Positions 1-12,833 are shown, counted from the first letter of the stretch. The stretch: 64,000 nt of DNA from Rhododendron vialii (GCF_030253575.1 NC_080569.1:14875501-14939500), one strand, 5' to 3'. The notes: a model not told the origin generated them from the sequence alone. Made by a program: numbers and translations.

Positions 1-206
1 AGCTTATCCTAAACTTTGGGTATAATCAGTCACAACTTGGACCAGGGGGCATCCAAGATGGCTGGCTTCTACGATTCTCTCCATAGAAGTAGTTGAGCAG
101 AAGTTACATGCTAAAGCTCTAGAGACAAACTCTCATATGGCATTCATAAACAAGCAACTACGAGCCAAATAAACAACAACGAGATGAATAGCCCAGCCCT
201 TCTAAG
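1..206. other. unassigned sequence left of the hAT element
   Basis: No exon of the remaining YAO C-terminus could be found here on the minus strand, so this is probably intron. A short open stretch on the minus strand (about 5-85) looks protein-like but matches nothing I recognise. The last eight bases, CTTCTAAG at 199-206, are the left copy of a target-site duplication. Confidence 0.4.
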
Positions 207-965
207 CAGTGTTTCAAAAGGCGCGTGAGGCGAGGCGCACCTGTAGGGCTTCGGGGAGGCAAGGCGCAAGGTGCTGAGGCGAGAGCCTCAAGAATTTTTC
301 ACTCAAAATGGATCCTAGCCATTGATCTGTGAATTAAAACATGTGGCAATGCACCTAATAAAACCCTTGGGCATATGATCATTAGCCCTAGGTGAAAAAC
401 AACGACGAATAGCAGCCGACCAAGTCTTCTTCTGATCGAAGAGAGCTCTGAATGAAGAACAAAGACAACTTCTTTTCCGACTGTTCCAAGTAAATCTTTT
501 CCGACTTCTTCTTCTTCCTCTTCTTTGACTTTGACTACTACTTATTCAACTTCTTCTTCTTCGACTGTTATCTATAACTGTAAATGTTCTTGATTTTTGT
601 TGGATTTTTCTCACTGTTCTTTGATAAGATTTTTATTCTCTAGATTTGCTTAAAGGACCCTCTTTTGTATTTCTTTGTGTGAGCTTTTCACCTAGCGTTC
701 ATAAGCTGCCGCCCTTAAGGGTTTTTGTTTCTCTTGTTCATTACCATTGTCTGCTGTTAAATCCTCTTATTTACATTGAAATGTTAAGTTTTGTGACTTT
801 TGAAAGTTTTAAAGTGTTTGCTTGCATTGAAAGTTTTGCCTATATTAGAATTCTATTTGTTCTAATAAATTGCGCCTCGCTGAGATGAGGCGCGCATCTG
901 GTCTCGCGACTAGGCTCCATGGGATCCATCGCACCTCGGTGCGCCTTGAGCCTTTTAAAAGGCTG
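207..965. mobile_element. non-autonomous hAT-type DNA transposon (759 bp)
   Basis: The 8-bp direct repeat CTTCTAAG flanks the element (199-206 and 966-973), the size expected of hAT insertions. The ends are inverted: CAGTGTTTCAAAAGG on the left, and CAGCCTTTTAAAAGG as the reverse complement of the right end. Just inside both ends are G/C-rich blocks built from GAGGCG and GGCGCG, while the middle is A/T-rich with no transposase. It lies on the 3' side of the last visible YAO exon, probably in an intron of that gene. Confidence 0.85.
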
Positions 966-1030
966 CTTCTAAGGACATTAACTAATTTTCCAACCAACAA
1001 ACCACTATTATGCTTAAGTCATGGCTTTAC

Positions 1031-3941
1031 CTTGAACAAGTGCATAGCCCGATCACGTCCCACAGTCAAAACCCGTTCTTTCCTCAGGCAATCGATTGTT
1101 AACACTTCACTTTGGTGACCGAATAATGTGTTTATGTAAGCTCTATCTTCTGCATTCCATATCTTAATCGTTCGATCAAATGATCCTGAAAATAATTCTG
1201 AACTTCCTTGCCTAAATGTCAAACATGACACGGGCCCTCGATGACCTGGAAAAGCCTGCAAATAAGAATGTTGACGAGTTAGGCATCAGCAAATTCATGT
1301 CGCACTTACTGTAGCAGTGACACTCAAGTGCAGACACACGTCCAAATAAAAGTTTATTTTGAGGAGAATATGGTGAAGGTTCAAAAGGTAGGTACAATGA
1401 TTATGTTGGCATGTCAAGTGTCAACCCACATATAAGTGTGGAGAACATAATGCAACCAAACATATACTCCCTCCGTTCCAAAATGACTGACCTTTTTGGG
1501 ACTCCATGTCATTTTCAAATGCTTATATCTTTCGATTTACAAAGTTTTATGTGATTTTGAAAACTTTGTTTAATAGAACTAATTATAATCTATCAAACAA
1601 GATCAATATTACATATTTTTTGACATTCACATTGAAAGATATAAGCAATTGAAAATGACACGCTTTCCCAAAAAGGTCACTCATTTTGGAACGGAGGGAG
1701 TAATACATCTCATTAATTCGCCCATCATAGCAGCAAATATGAAGTGCTTCAAGTACGACTTGAATTCTACTAAAAATTGCATGGATGGAGACATTAAAGT
1801 TGTGTATACCTCCAACACCCAGTCTCACATCAAAAGGTGACATGGGTGATCTCGAGTAGTAATGAACTCTATAAGCCACTCCTAGTAACTTTGACTAAAG
1901 CATTCTGACCCAAATTGTTAGGCTCAAGCAACATTTAACCTAAGAAGCACAGATATGGATTATGGGACTGAACCAACCAAAGAGTTGGAACACGCCAACA
2001 CATGGGGATAAGCCGATAAGGGTATAAAAACTGTTGCCTCACACATAAAATACGGTATCTATATTTCTATAAAACACACACCGTTACTTTCACTTGTTGG
2101 AATAGGCGTATAATATTATTTTCAGAACCTCAGTTCTCAGCAGACTTGATCGAAAGCTGTAACATTTTAAAAATACCAATATATTCACCTAGGTCCTAGA
2201 CCAATTCAACCCTTGAATAGGATAATAAAGCACAACAAAAGGGAAACATAAATTTAATAGGACTTTTACCTGAATATGTTCTCGAGTGCGGGTATCCCAT
2301 AAATGGATGTGACGATCTAAGCCTCCACTCGCCAAGTAACGACCATCGGAGCTGACAGCCAAGGACAAAACTTGCTTGCTATGCTTTTTTACAGCTCGGC
2401 CTTGTGGATCTTTTGCACCATGTGACTTCAGAATTTCCTCACTTGGCCAAAGGTATTTTTCAGTTTTCCCACTATCTACATCCCAATGAATAATAGTGCC
2501 GTCCTTGGAAGCTGAAAATCCCCTTAAGTCATCCTCAGACAAAGCTACAGCATTGACAGATTGCCGGTGCTTCACTAGGACCCGAAATCCATCACTGGTT
2601 TCTGGTTTCTGAACCCTAATTTGTTTATAGTAAACAACTCAATCATCCAATCACCATTACAAAATAATATGAGAGCATAATATTCATTTCTCCAAATACT
2701 TGTCAAATTCGACCAAAATCAAACCAACATGCTAAATAGTGAATTCTCCCATACTAGGCCGCGTGTTTGTGTCCATGAGAGAGAGTTGTGCAGAAGTATA
2801 GGAAAGGATTTAGTTGAATTCGGAACTTTTCTTCGGGAGAAAGCAACCAAATGTCATTATACAATCTGAAATTGTACAATGTACAGCAACTGCACTACTC
2901 GAAGTGATTTAGTTTACATTGAATATGCAAGAACAATGTTAAATTCAGCTCGAGCATGAAATTTTTTTTTTTTTGTGTACCAAGACAAGCTTCTGGGAGA
3001 AACCCAAATCTTGACTCTAACTTAAATTCAAGCCACAAAAACTCAACTTCCTCAAAACTCATACCAAAATGAGCTTTCCAGACTAATTTTTACTCAAAAA
3101 TTTCAAGGCTTTTTTTGTAACACTTACAAATTTCCTACTCTTCTAAAAAAGAAACTTTACTCAAAATTTAACCTTAATGAGACCAAAATCTTGAGTAAAG
3201 GGCTGGCGATGACTTTGGGCATGAAAATTTGTGGACAGCGTAGGCATTTTCATATGTACTCTGTGCTATATAATCAAGCAGTTTAACCAAATTGTTCCCA
3301 TTGTCCAATGGAAGAACCACTTTTGCGGTTAAGTACCATTGCTGGCTTGCTCTCAGCGAGACTAACTTCTCAATGTTCTCCTTCTTGGTTTTCCATAGAA
3401 ATTGTTTATAACGGATCTCGTTTTTACCATTCAAAGGGAACTCTTCGCCGTTGATGATTTCCCCAACTTTCTTGTAATTGCCACACTCAAAGAAAAAAGT
3501 GAGTTAATAATTATACCTAGAAGCGATCAATCTCCGAACGCGCCCGCTCTCCTCCATCTGCTCCTGCAGCAGAATCTGCGCCACGAGCGAATCCCTCTCC
3601 CCTTCCCTCTCCTCCCCCTCGCTCCCTTCCCTCTCCTCCTCCTCCTCCATCTCTCTCTTCACTACCGCCCTTATCTTCTCCAAGTGCGCCTCCGCCACCT
3701 TCTTCCTCTTCTCTGCCGCCGTCTCTTCCTCCTCCTCCGCCGCCTTGTCCTCTCCTCGTGACCTCTCATCGTCAAAATCCTCGTCTTCGCTGCTCTCTAT
3801 GTCCTCGTCATTGTCAATTTTTCTGCCACGCTTCGATTCGGTGTCAAAGAATGGGTCGCTATTGATTGAGAATATTCGTTTTCCTGTTTTCGGACCCTTT
3901 TGAGCCGAAGCTTTCTTCCTCTTCAGATTCTTGTCCTTCAT
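1031..3941 (-). CDS. YAO: U3 snoRNP-associated WD40 protein YAO/RRP9 (5' part, three exons)
   Basis: The predicted role is binding box C/D U3 snoRNP in the nucleolus for early pre-18S rRNA processing, as for human U3-55K (RRP9) and Arabidopsis YAOZHE. Exons on the minus strand are 3941-3517, 2615-2270 and 1255-1031. They join as TCTAG/GGTTCAG and CAG/GCTTTT with GT-AG borders and encode 332 residues. Residues 1-140 are lysine-rich, then strongly acidic with a coiled coil (family N-terminus, including ESGRVRRLIASR). WD repeats then begin, with HWDV, HLWD and KIWN closing strands. The start is the only ATG opening this frame. The donor AAG/GTAAAG at 1030 leads to exons outside the window, so roughly the last third is missing. 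Introns carry a Stowaway MITE (1467-1700) and an unexplained ORF (3174-3480). The family assignment is secure; the exon edges are my reading. Confidence 0.9.
1467..1700. mobile_element. Stowaway (Tc1/mariner) MITE in YAO intron 2
   Basis: This 234-bp hairpin element starts CTCCCTCCGTTCC and ends with the inverted copy GGAACGGAGGGAG, flanked on both sides by the TA duplication (1465-1466 and 1701-1702). The arms match over about 100 bases, including a GAAAGATATAAGC block. It lies between YAO exons 2 and 3 and carries no coding sequence. Confidence 0.9.
3174..3480 (-). other. open frame inside YAO intron 1, unrecognised
   Basis: A stretch of about 100 codons is open on the same strand as YAO, with protein-like composition (for example LVSLRASQQWYLTAKVVLP). 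It is not joined in frame to exon 1, whose frame stops just past its donor. I recognise no family. It could be a chance ORF, a captured gene fragment or an unannotated alternative exon. Confidence 0.25.
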
Positions 3942-4180
3942 GGTGAATCACCGTGTAGAGAGAGAGAGAGAGAGAGAGCGAGAGTGAAGTGATTAGGGTT
4001 TAAGGGAAGAGGGGGCTGGGTGTGATTAGGGTTTAAGGTTAGGGTTTTACAGGAAGAGGAGAGAGAAAGAGGAGGGGGGAGAGCTCTCACAGAGAAGATG
4101 TATTTTGTTGGGCCGACCCGTCCCGAAAAAGCCGTTCGAAGTAGGCAGATCGGTCCAGATTATGCTTTTGGGAGTGGGCC
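3942..4180 (-). promoter_or_regulatory. YAO 5' leader and promoter with telo boxes and site II motifs
   Basis: Just upstream of the YAO ATG is a GA/CT repeat (about 3957-3980). Beyond it are three telo-box cores, read as TTAGGGTTT on the plus strand at 3993-4001, 4026-4034 and 4039-4047. Two TGGGCC site II motifs follow at 4109-4114 and 4175-4180. Telo boxes combined with site II elements are characteristic of plant ribosome-biogenesis and ribosomal-protein promoters, which fits YAO. No clear TATA box is visible. Confidence 0.7.
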
Positions 4181-5349
4181 GGGCCGATTGATGGGTGCTG
4201 ATTTTGTTTCATTCGCATCCCCTGTGGTTGTGGATTTAAGTGAAAGCACAAAAAAAATTGTTAGACGATTTCTGAAACCTATTTTTTAGAACTAATTTTA
4301 ATTTTACAAATGTTTTTAAAAAGCACCTCGTCTTGAGAAATATAAAAATAAGAATTTTTTATATTTCAAATTCTTGATAGCCATTTTCATTAATACATAA
4401 ATATGAAAATCATGGGGTTTTTTGTACTATTATCGAAACAACTTTTAAAGTACTTTTGTCGTTTTTGAGAGGAGCAAAAAGGGCAAAAAGCTTTGCCCCA
4501 AAATGACGTGGTTTAAAGGGGCGGAGATTCTAGCAAGATTAACTTTTTGTACTAGAAAATAAAATTTTCTAAAAATATATTTATAATATTATTTGAAAAT
4601 TATGACAAAAAATGGTATAATTTGTAGTTAAAATTCTAAATTAGATTTATATTCTCACCCCCATTTTTTAAGTTGCCCACTATACAATGGTTAGCAAAAA
4701 GTAGGGTTGTCTGCGTATCGATTTTGAGCAGATAAGATCGGTTTGGTTCCCAATCTAATTCGCTCACGGCGGATTGTCATTTTTTCTATCCACCACCCAT
4801 CCATGAGTTTTGTTTGGTCAGATCGATTTGGATGCGGTTTAGGAGGTCGGTTTGATCGGTTTGAGCCTACATTTTTTTTATAAGTACCAAAAATTTGATT
4901 ATAACCCCTTCTTCAAATTTCAGTAATGGAACTATGAAAAATTTATTGCCACAAGTAACAGTCTTGATACAACCTCTAATCATCCCAACTATTTCTCTCT
5001 CCTCTACTCCATCTTCACCCATCGTCAATGTCTCAGTTACCTGTAACGAAGATGAACCAAATAAACATGGTCAAAATTGCTTGTACCTATAAAACATTAG
5101 ATTGTTCAAAAGAATAAGTACGTGGAAAAAATTGGCAATTTGATACCAGGATGTGGAAGGAAGAAGAGTGTTGAACTTTCAAATAAGTGGAGGCGCGAGA
5201 GACAGATACTAGTTTTGATTCAAGATTTTGGGCGGCAGTTGATTCTCATCGTATAAGAATCGTGTAACGATCGGAGAGAGAGAGAGGGGCGACAGTGGAG
5301 GTGTGTCGGAGAAGGATGAGTCAGGTTGTCGAAGATGAAGGAGGTGGTC

Positions 5350-5399
<50 letters not shown>

Positions 5400-5759
5400 A
5401 GTTGGATTGTCAAGTGAAATAGAGTTCGGTTAGGGTTTTGTTTTAAACTTGTGTTTTTGTGTGTGTGTGTGTTTTTTTTTCACTTTGGGCGAATCAGATC
5501 TGTTTGAATTGGACCCAATCCGCATCCGACCTGATCCGTTAGATTGGGGGTATTTTGGATCCACTTCCAACCGTCGCATACCTTTGTTTTGTTCTAAGAT
5601 GAATCAGTTTGGTCGGTTTTGACAGTTCGATTGACCCTCTGGGTGCCTCTAGCAGAAAGACAAAAACTGCGGCTGATATGGCTTAAATATGTATGAGTTT
5701 GTAAATTTTCAAAATCTAAAACAATTTACTCCAAAAAGTGGTAACTTGTTAACAATTTT
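4181..5759. repeat. intergenic A/T-rich sequence with GA microsatellite
   Basis: No gene is recognised here. A (GA)n run occupies 5352-5395 and a TG/T run lies near 5455-5480. The stretches 4720-4870 and 5485-5640 are rich in GGTTTGATCGG-like and CCGACC-like words and may be the two ends of a decayed DNA transposon, but no target duplication was found. Confidence 0.35.
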
Positions 5760-6614
5760 TCATTTCTCATTCAAACAAATCCAAAATCCATTGTAGGAAG
5801 TGAAAAAGTCAGCTCTTGAAGTGATCTGGAATGAAACACCGAAATTAGTCACCTAATTAGTCTCTTGGCTCACTAAATTGACACAATTTTCATCACATAC
5901 AACCATAAGCTCACCATCGAAAGTATCCGCAACTGTGTTTCTCGCTTCTTTTCACCACTTTTCTCTCAATTTTCCTTTTTGTATTTGAGTTTTAGGCATT
6001 CCCGCTTCATGTGTCCTTTCTTTTGACAATAATGACATTCTTTGAAGGTGATCTCTACCTTGAACCCCCACGACTTTGATCATGGTTGTGAGAGGTGCCA
6101 CTTCTACCTATAGATCTCCCTCTTTCTTTTACAACAAGTGCCTCTGAATGAAAAGAATTGGTGGATTTTCTTCTTATCTCTTCATTCAACAAACTACGAG
6201 TAACTTGACTTATAGTAACAACTCCATCTGATGCCGAGTTACTAATTGTCACAACCAAAGTTTTCTAACTCTCGGATAGAGAACTAAGAAGCATCAAAGC
6301 CTACAACTCATCATCAAACACAATCTTCATTGAAGCAAGTTGATTAACAATGCTATTCATTTCATTCAGATGTTCTGCAATAGACTTGCCCTGTAACACC
6401 CGTCCCAGGATATTTAGGGTTTCGATTTAATTTTGAGGTTCGGAGCTTAATTCGTATTTCTTAGATTCTATGAGGACCTTGGTGTAATTTGCATGGTGAT
6501 TGTTATTGGTTTGAAATATAAGTTGAGAGAAGAGGTGACCACATGGGATTCTTCCTAAGTGACTAAATAGCCATCAGGAGGATATTTCCTCATTCTCCCC
6601 AATTCTACTGAGAT

Positions 6615-6649
<35 letters not shown>

Positions 6650-9115
6650 GGAGGAGGCCACGGCTAAGGGGGAGGGAGGGAGGAAGGAGAGGTCCGTTTT
6701 CGACGATCCAACTCGGTGACAAGTAAGTTCTTGTACTCTAGAAGTGTAATCCATGTTTAATTTTATATTTGTGTGGTTAGATTCTCTATGGATTGAGTTT
6801 TGGAAGGAAATTGACAAAGTTCATGTTTTGCGTCAAATTCGTGGGTTTTGGTAATCTGTCTTTTGGGGGCCCTTCTGCTAGGAATCAATTTTTGGTGTCT
6901 TCATAACTGTAAAAGTACGTTTCAATACGAAGATTTCGGTATCAAGATCATGCAAAACCGATAATCACACAATTAGTTATGAATTTTTGAATACTGGCTG
7001 TTTGCTGGATGTGCGATTCTGTGCGTGGCTGTCTTCTTTTAACTTTCTGGGCATGATGAACATTTTGGGTGGCTTTGGGTCTTTTACAGGAGCTGCATAT
7101 TTAAGTTAAGAAGAGATTGGCGTTGGAATCAAGTAATTTGGTTAAGTATACAATTTTTGGTGAATTTCTAAAGCAGGGTTGGTTGACTGGGGCGAAAATG
7201 GTTGCGAATCGATTTTTCTTTTGATTGTTGGGTTAACCTCCTCTCGTTTCTGAACCTGGGATTTTAACTGAGTGTAGGGCTTGTAGTGGTGCAACTTTTG
7301 GTGTTGGTTTCAATATTTTTTGGGTTTAAGATGAAAGAGTTATGATTTTTCAATCAATTTTACTTATTCCCGCGTAGAATCTGACAGCACCGACGGACTT
7401 TGGTATAATGGCCATAACTCCTAGCTCGGGACTCGAAATGACACACCGTTTGTTTTGTTAGAAACTAGACACATAGAGCTTTCCAACGATACATCCCATG
7501 CATCATGGGTATGTCCGAGCGATAACAGATTTGCATCTAAAGTTGACCTAAATTCTGCCTTTGCACCAGTTTTTACTGTTATGTTGAAGCTATAATCGTA
7601 AGGCCGTAGTTAGGTTACCCGAACTCTGTTTTTGATGTATGACCTATGGATTCAAAGAAGAAGAAGTCTACTTTTCAATGGTTTAAGTGTCGCCCTGGAA
7701 TTCATGTTGTTTAATTAGATATGGCCAAAATAAGACAGGCTGGTTGTGGTTGTCATTCCTGTTTTGGGAGTTTTGTTGCGTTGGTCTGTTTGGTTGAGAT
7801 TGTACACTTGTGGGTCTTTATATTTGATATTTTTGGGTGTGTTGGAGTACCTTGGAAGAGGTGTGTGAGGTCTCCCGGGTATGTGGGTACTCCCAGACAC
7901 CTCTAGAGATTTTGGTGACTTTGTGTAATGTTTGCCCCATTAGCTAGTGTAGAAGGCATGTTATGATTTGTTAGTCTAGCATTTGGTTTAACATTCCTAG
8001 ATGTTCATATGCTAATATGGGTTAACTTGTGGCTAGGTAACGAGCCGGTCTTTTAGGAGGTGCCGAAACCGTAAGTTTGGCATACTCCAGTCGAATGAAA
8101 GGTGAGTGTGTTTGATATGGTTATGTTCAATAAAGTATTACATGGTGGTGATTGTATATCATGCTAATTGGGATTTAGTTAATGATATGTGTTTGTTGGG
8201 TGTTGATTGTACTCGCTAAAGGATTTTGGAGTGAGTCACACCATATCGTGGGCCATGCCGTCTAATTAACGGTGAATGGGAGTGTGGTGTGCGGGACACA
8301 ATACCTTGGGTACATGGGATGTGGCAGACGTGCCACTGTATGTTGGTGTTTATACATGTGGTTATACGATTGAGTACTTATGTTGAGTTTCGTGTGATTT
8401 ACATTCATGCCGTTATTGTTATGTGGTTGTTTATTGGATAATATTGCTATGTTTGGAGAATGTGGTGGTTATGATTATTGATATTCTTTTGGGTATTGTG
8501 ATATTTTATCGAGCATTTTTATATCTCACACATTCTGGCTTTCCTTTTTGGATTGCCAGGTAGCAGGTGGCTTAGAGTGGGTCCACTACTGGTCAACGCT
8601 TTGGAGAGTGCTGAGACTAGTCTCGGGTGATGTCTTTGGTTAGATTGTTGTGTAGCTGATTCGTCTAGAAGTTAACCTAAATGTTTTGTAATTAATTGGA
8701 GAGAGGGATATTTATTATATCTTGTGAGTTGAGATTTTGGCATTGACTTGGTTGTATTTTAAGTGAGAAGTCTTCCGCTAAGTTGTATTCTGATTGGTTG
8801 TAGAGTGTGGTGTGGTCTTTTGTGTGGAATGCCACGTGGCCGCGCTGACTCGGGCCCATTCTGGGTGCCGTTTGCGGGGCGGGGCGTGACATGCCCTCTT
8901 TATATTTCAAGCTCACCAATTTTTTGAACAAGAATGCTTTGTTAGTGGCCGATTTTCTATCATAAAGACTTTTCAATTTCTTCAACAAATCATAAGGCGA
9001 AGATTCGTTAGAGACATGATGAAAAACACTATCATCAATCCATTAACGAATAAGTCCAACAAATTTTTAATTTAATGTGTTCCAATCCTCATATTTCATA
9101 TCGATGGTTTTGTCA
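5760..9115 (-). pseudogene. Ty1/copia gag-protease remnant, split by a later LTR insertion
   Basis: On the minus strand, 9115-8892 encodes the N-terminal part of a copia gag (WNTLN, YDLLKKLKSLYDRK, KAFLFKKLVSLKY). It resumes at 6391 with SIAEHLNEMNSIVNQLAS and the LLNEEIRRKS segment. A CCHC zinc knuckle (CHYCQKKGHMKREC, about 6040-6000) and a degraded protease leader follow, reaching about 5760. Removing 6392-8891 plus one TGCCC copy restores a continuous frame across the break. In-frame stops (for example in the WNTLN and IR/WIDD segments) show the gag was already dead. No integrase or RT remains in the window, and no LTRs of this element were identified. Confidence 0.8.
6392..8891. mobile_element. 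solo LTR or LTR-like insertion (2500 bp) within the copia gag
   Basis: The element begins TGTAACACCCGTCCC and ends GGGGCGTGACA (TG...CA), and is flanked by the 5-bp duplication TGCCC (6387-6391 and 8892-8896), as expected of an LTR-retrotransposon integrase. It contains no gag or pol frame, so a solo LTR left by LTR-LTR recombination is the simplest reading. An AG microsatellite lies at 6619-6646. Small open frames inside are not convincing genes. Confidence 0.8.
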
Positions 9116-9710
9116 CGACCATAACCCGTTCCTATAGCTCCTAGTCATAACAAAGCGTCAATGAAACCTTCACCAAGGCCATTTCAAACATAAATCTTCT
9201 CATAATCGTATAATTAGAAAAGACAAAAGTATGTAACCAACAGAAGCATATCTTATGTAGTTCAATGTAATGATAACTTACATTTACAAAATGACTATAA
9301 CTCCCCAAATACACCTTAGAGTTGTGCATAGTTTGATAATCTACAAACATTCTTAACCAAGAACATAAAAAAGTATAGTTTGAATACAACTTTCCTATAA
9401 ATAAATAGATAATGTCTCTCATATATGCCTCAAGTCTACATGAAATAGAACAAATCATCCTATCCTTCACATCCTGAATGGTGGAATATTTTCATAAGTC
9501 GAAACTCATATGAATGACTGATACATAAGTTACATGCTTTCCATGGATATTATCAAATGACATTTGAAAGGAGATAAATCACAGCTTTACGTATTTCCAA
9601 AGGAACCTTGCAGCATATGAAACATAGTTCTATAATATAATGCACATCTCATATATTCATATCATTTAATATCACCGAGCAGCCATGGTGTAGGTAAGCT
9701 TAGACGTCTT
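9116..9710. other. intergenic, no feature recognised
   Basis: This A/T-rich sequence lies between the copia gag remnant and the next LTR-like block. It may include the 5' untranslated part or a degraded LTR of the copia element, but no paired LTR or primer-binding site could be identified. Confidence 0.3.
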
Positions 9711-10246
9711 TGTGTCATCCCATATGTGAGGCCCAACACTTATTAAAGGAAGTAGAACATAAAAAAGAAGAAGTTATGTTTATTTTATTTGTGTGTGAGG
9801 GTTTACAAAGTGATTTTCCAAAATTAAAAGGGTGTAGTTGTAAAAAAAGGGTTTGATGTGCTGTGTGTGCACGTGTAAGGTCATTGAAGTGCTAGTGTGC
9901 ATGTGGACATATATGTATAGGTAAAGAAAATAAACAAAACCAAAACAAAAAAAGAGATACAAAGGAATTGAAAAAAAGAGAAACGTACAGGAGAGAAAAA
10001 GAGAGGCGTGGAGAGAAGGAACGAGGAAGAGAGGATTAACATTAACGAAAGTCCTAATCTTGGTAGGTAACTCGTAGCCTCTCTTGCATATTGTTTAGCT
10101 ATTATATCTTGTATTGAATCGAGCTACTTTGGAATTTTGGAATCAGTTGGATTCAAGTGCCCTAATTAGAGCTATTCTTTGTTGTTTTCTTATTGGAACT
10201 ATTATTTGTGATTAGGAAGCAAAAGAATTGAATGATAAGAGTTAAT

Positions 10247-12411
10247 TGTAACGCCCCGAATTTTGGGTACGTTAATAAGGCATTTTATTACATAATAAAG
10301 AGAGTTTGGCTCATTATTATATCACCAAGTCTTATAAAAGTACTTTTCCAACAAGGGAGGGAACTAAGATTCCTAACTATAGCTCCGCTTGTTCTTCCAG
10401 CTTAGCCAACTTTTCGGCTCCAAAAGCCTCCAAAGAGTACAGCTCACCCTGTTCATCTACGAAGTCTGACACATTATACCAGTGTTGCCACCGATATAAT
10501 ATGTCAGGGTCATTAAAGATAACACCATGAGCTATAAAAGCTAAATAGAATAACCCATACCCACTAATCCTTAGCTTACAAACAATGGATCATAAAACTG
10601 ACGATTTTCACATAGATCATGCATACATAACGAAATGGTTAACAATAACACATTCATAGTCAATATTCAACTAACGTTGGTGTCCAAGATTCTCTGTGTT
10701 TCTCCTACGTGACTCGTCGTAGACTGTGTCACTGGTTTCACCTTTCATTTACCAAATCAACATTTTTCAAAATCGTTTTAACACACCCAACCTCGGTTCC
10801 ACCGTTCCGGTCTCCCGAGTATCCTCACAATGGTTCCGACGCATCGGATTCTCATTGGCACACAAAACTTTGCATTGGCTCCTCTCCGCGGATAACCAAG
10901 CCATATTACCAATGAGACTACCACGTCCGGCCCCATTGGCAATCTTCACAATGGGCTACCAAGTCCGGCCACATTATGGTTTTCACAATCCACGCAATGG
11001 GCTACCAAGTCCGGCCACATTGCGAGTTTTCATCCTCACAACGGGCTACCAAGTTCGGCCACGTTGCGGTTTTCGCAATCCACATGATGGGCTACCAAGT
11101 CCGGCCACATCGCGGTTTCCACACACACAATTGTCTACCAAGTAAGGCCACATTGCGGTTTCAAACACACTTTACCATTAACACACCTTAGGTGTCATGT
11201 TTTTACTTTTCTTGATTTCCGTGTCTCATTTTCATGCATAGACTCCGTGGTAGGACTTTTCACAACCATAAATCATTTATTGTAATCTTGAAACTAACTA
11301 GCAAGATCATCCAATTCTATATTAGTAATCATGCTCATAACCATCCTAAAGATCAAAATACGAATACTTCTGTCAACGATAAGTCTTATCTTTCGAAAGC
11401 CGTTATTTCTTCCTTTTTGGCAAGTTCTAAACAACATATGTTTATCGAAGTAAAGGTCAATTATTCAACATGTTCATACCACCATTAACAAAACGAGTTT
11501 ACTAACTATCATTCTTTCCAAACATTACAAGCAATAGATTACCTTATATACTTAGAGAAAATGGTTAAGGATATTCTACATATACTTAGAGATAAGGAAT
11601 AAGAATAATCTACTTTCTAACATACGGTTCTATACGTAGAGTTGGTGAATAAGGAATCCTACATATACTTAGGGATAGGGGATAAGATGATTCTACATAT
11701 ACTTAGAGATAGAGGATAAGATGATTCTACAAGATCGTAATTTCATTTCAAGATTTTAGTAAAACGAGCTTGCTAACTATTTCTAACACATTAACTTGCC
11801 TTATCATAAGCAAAACTAACTAAAGTTATACTAGGGAGAATGAGTAGAGATTAATTTACCTTGATCCGAAACTAGTCGGGGCCGAATAAGCTAGTTGGAA
11901 AATTCTACGGGTAGTGAAACTCGCAAATTTGGACCAAACTTTGAATGGAAGTAACTCGGTCAATCTTTGGCCGAATATGATCGTTCTTGGGTCGAAATCG
12001 AAGCTCTAAAAGCGCTCTACAACTTTTGTGAAGGAAGTTGATCCTAGAAACTACTTTAGGTAGGAGAAAAATGGTGATAAAGGAAGAGACAATATGCTGT
12101 CTGGAACTGAAAATTCGAGATTTTTACTGAACTTCGGATGTCAGTATCTTTGTAATTTCTTGATTGATTAGGGTGGTTCTTGGGTTTAACTTGAAGGTCT
12201 CGAAGTGCTCTACAACTTTCCCGAAGGGAGTTGGTTCTAAGAACTATTTTAAGCAGGAGAAAAATGAGGATTTGCGAAGAGCAGTAGGCTGTCTGGAAAA
12301 CGAAAATGGTTTCTAGAGAGAAGTGAGAGCAAAGGAGTGAAGGTGTGAGAATGGCTTGGAATGGCCTTGTATTTATAGGCAAGGCGCATGTCCCTCTCTC
12401 TCTCTCAACCG

Positions 12412-12453
<42 letters not shown>

Positions 12454-12784
12454 CTCATCTTTTTCTCACTTTTAAAGCTTGATGGGTTAGATTTTGGTAC
12501 TTTGGATTGAATTTGGAAGGATTTTGTGTAAGAAGATCAAATCTCTCCCATATCTCTCCCTCTCTCTCTCGGCCCATCTCTCTCTCTCTCTCTCTCATGT
12601 ACTAGTGTGTATATATATATATGCACAAGTAAATATATATAAGTACATGCAATCTATGAAATCCTCTTTTAAAAGAAACCAACAAGATAGTGTAAAGATT
12701 TCCTAATAATCTAATAAGCACATGCTCCATTTAGAATATTATATTTGGGTACCTAGTTCATACATTTAATAACACAAGGGTACT

Positions 12785-12833
<49 letters not shown>

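Noticed and set aside
1..110. C-terminal YAO exon
   Set aside because: The minus-strand translation does not fit the family C-terminus, so the remaining exons are assumed outside the window.
646..1118. Open frames of about 80 codons on the plus strand
   Set aside because: They run across the hAT-type element and antisense to a YAO exon; no recognisable protein.
10945..11165. Regularly spaced repeats resembling a CRISPR array
   Set aside because: The context is plant nuclear DNA in an LTR-like element; the spacers are themselves repeats, so it is an ordinary minisatellite.
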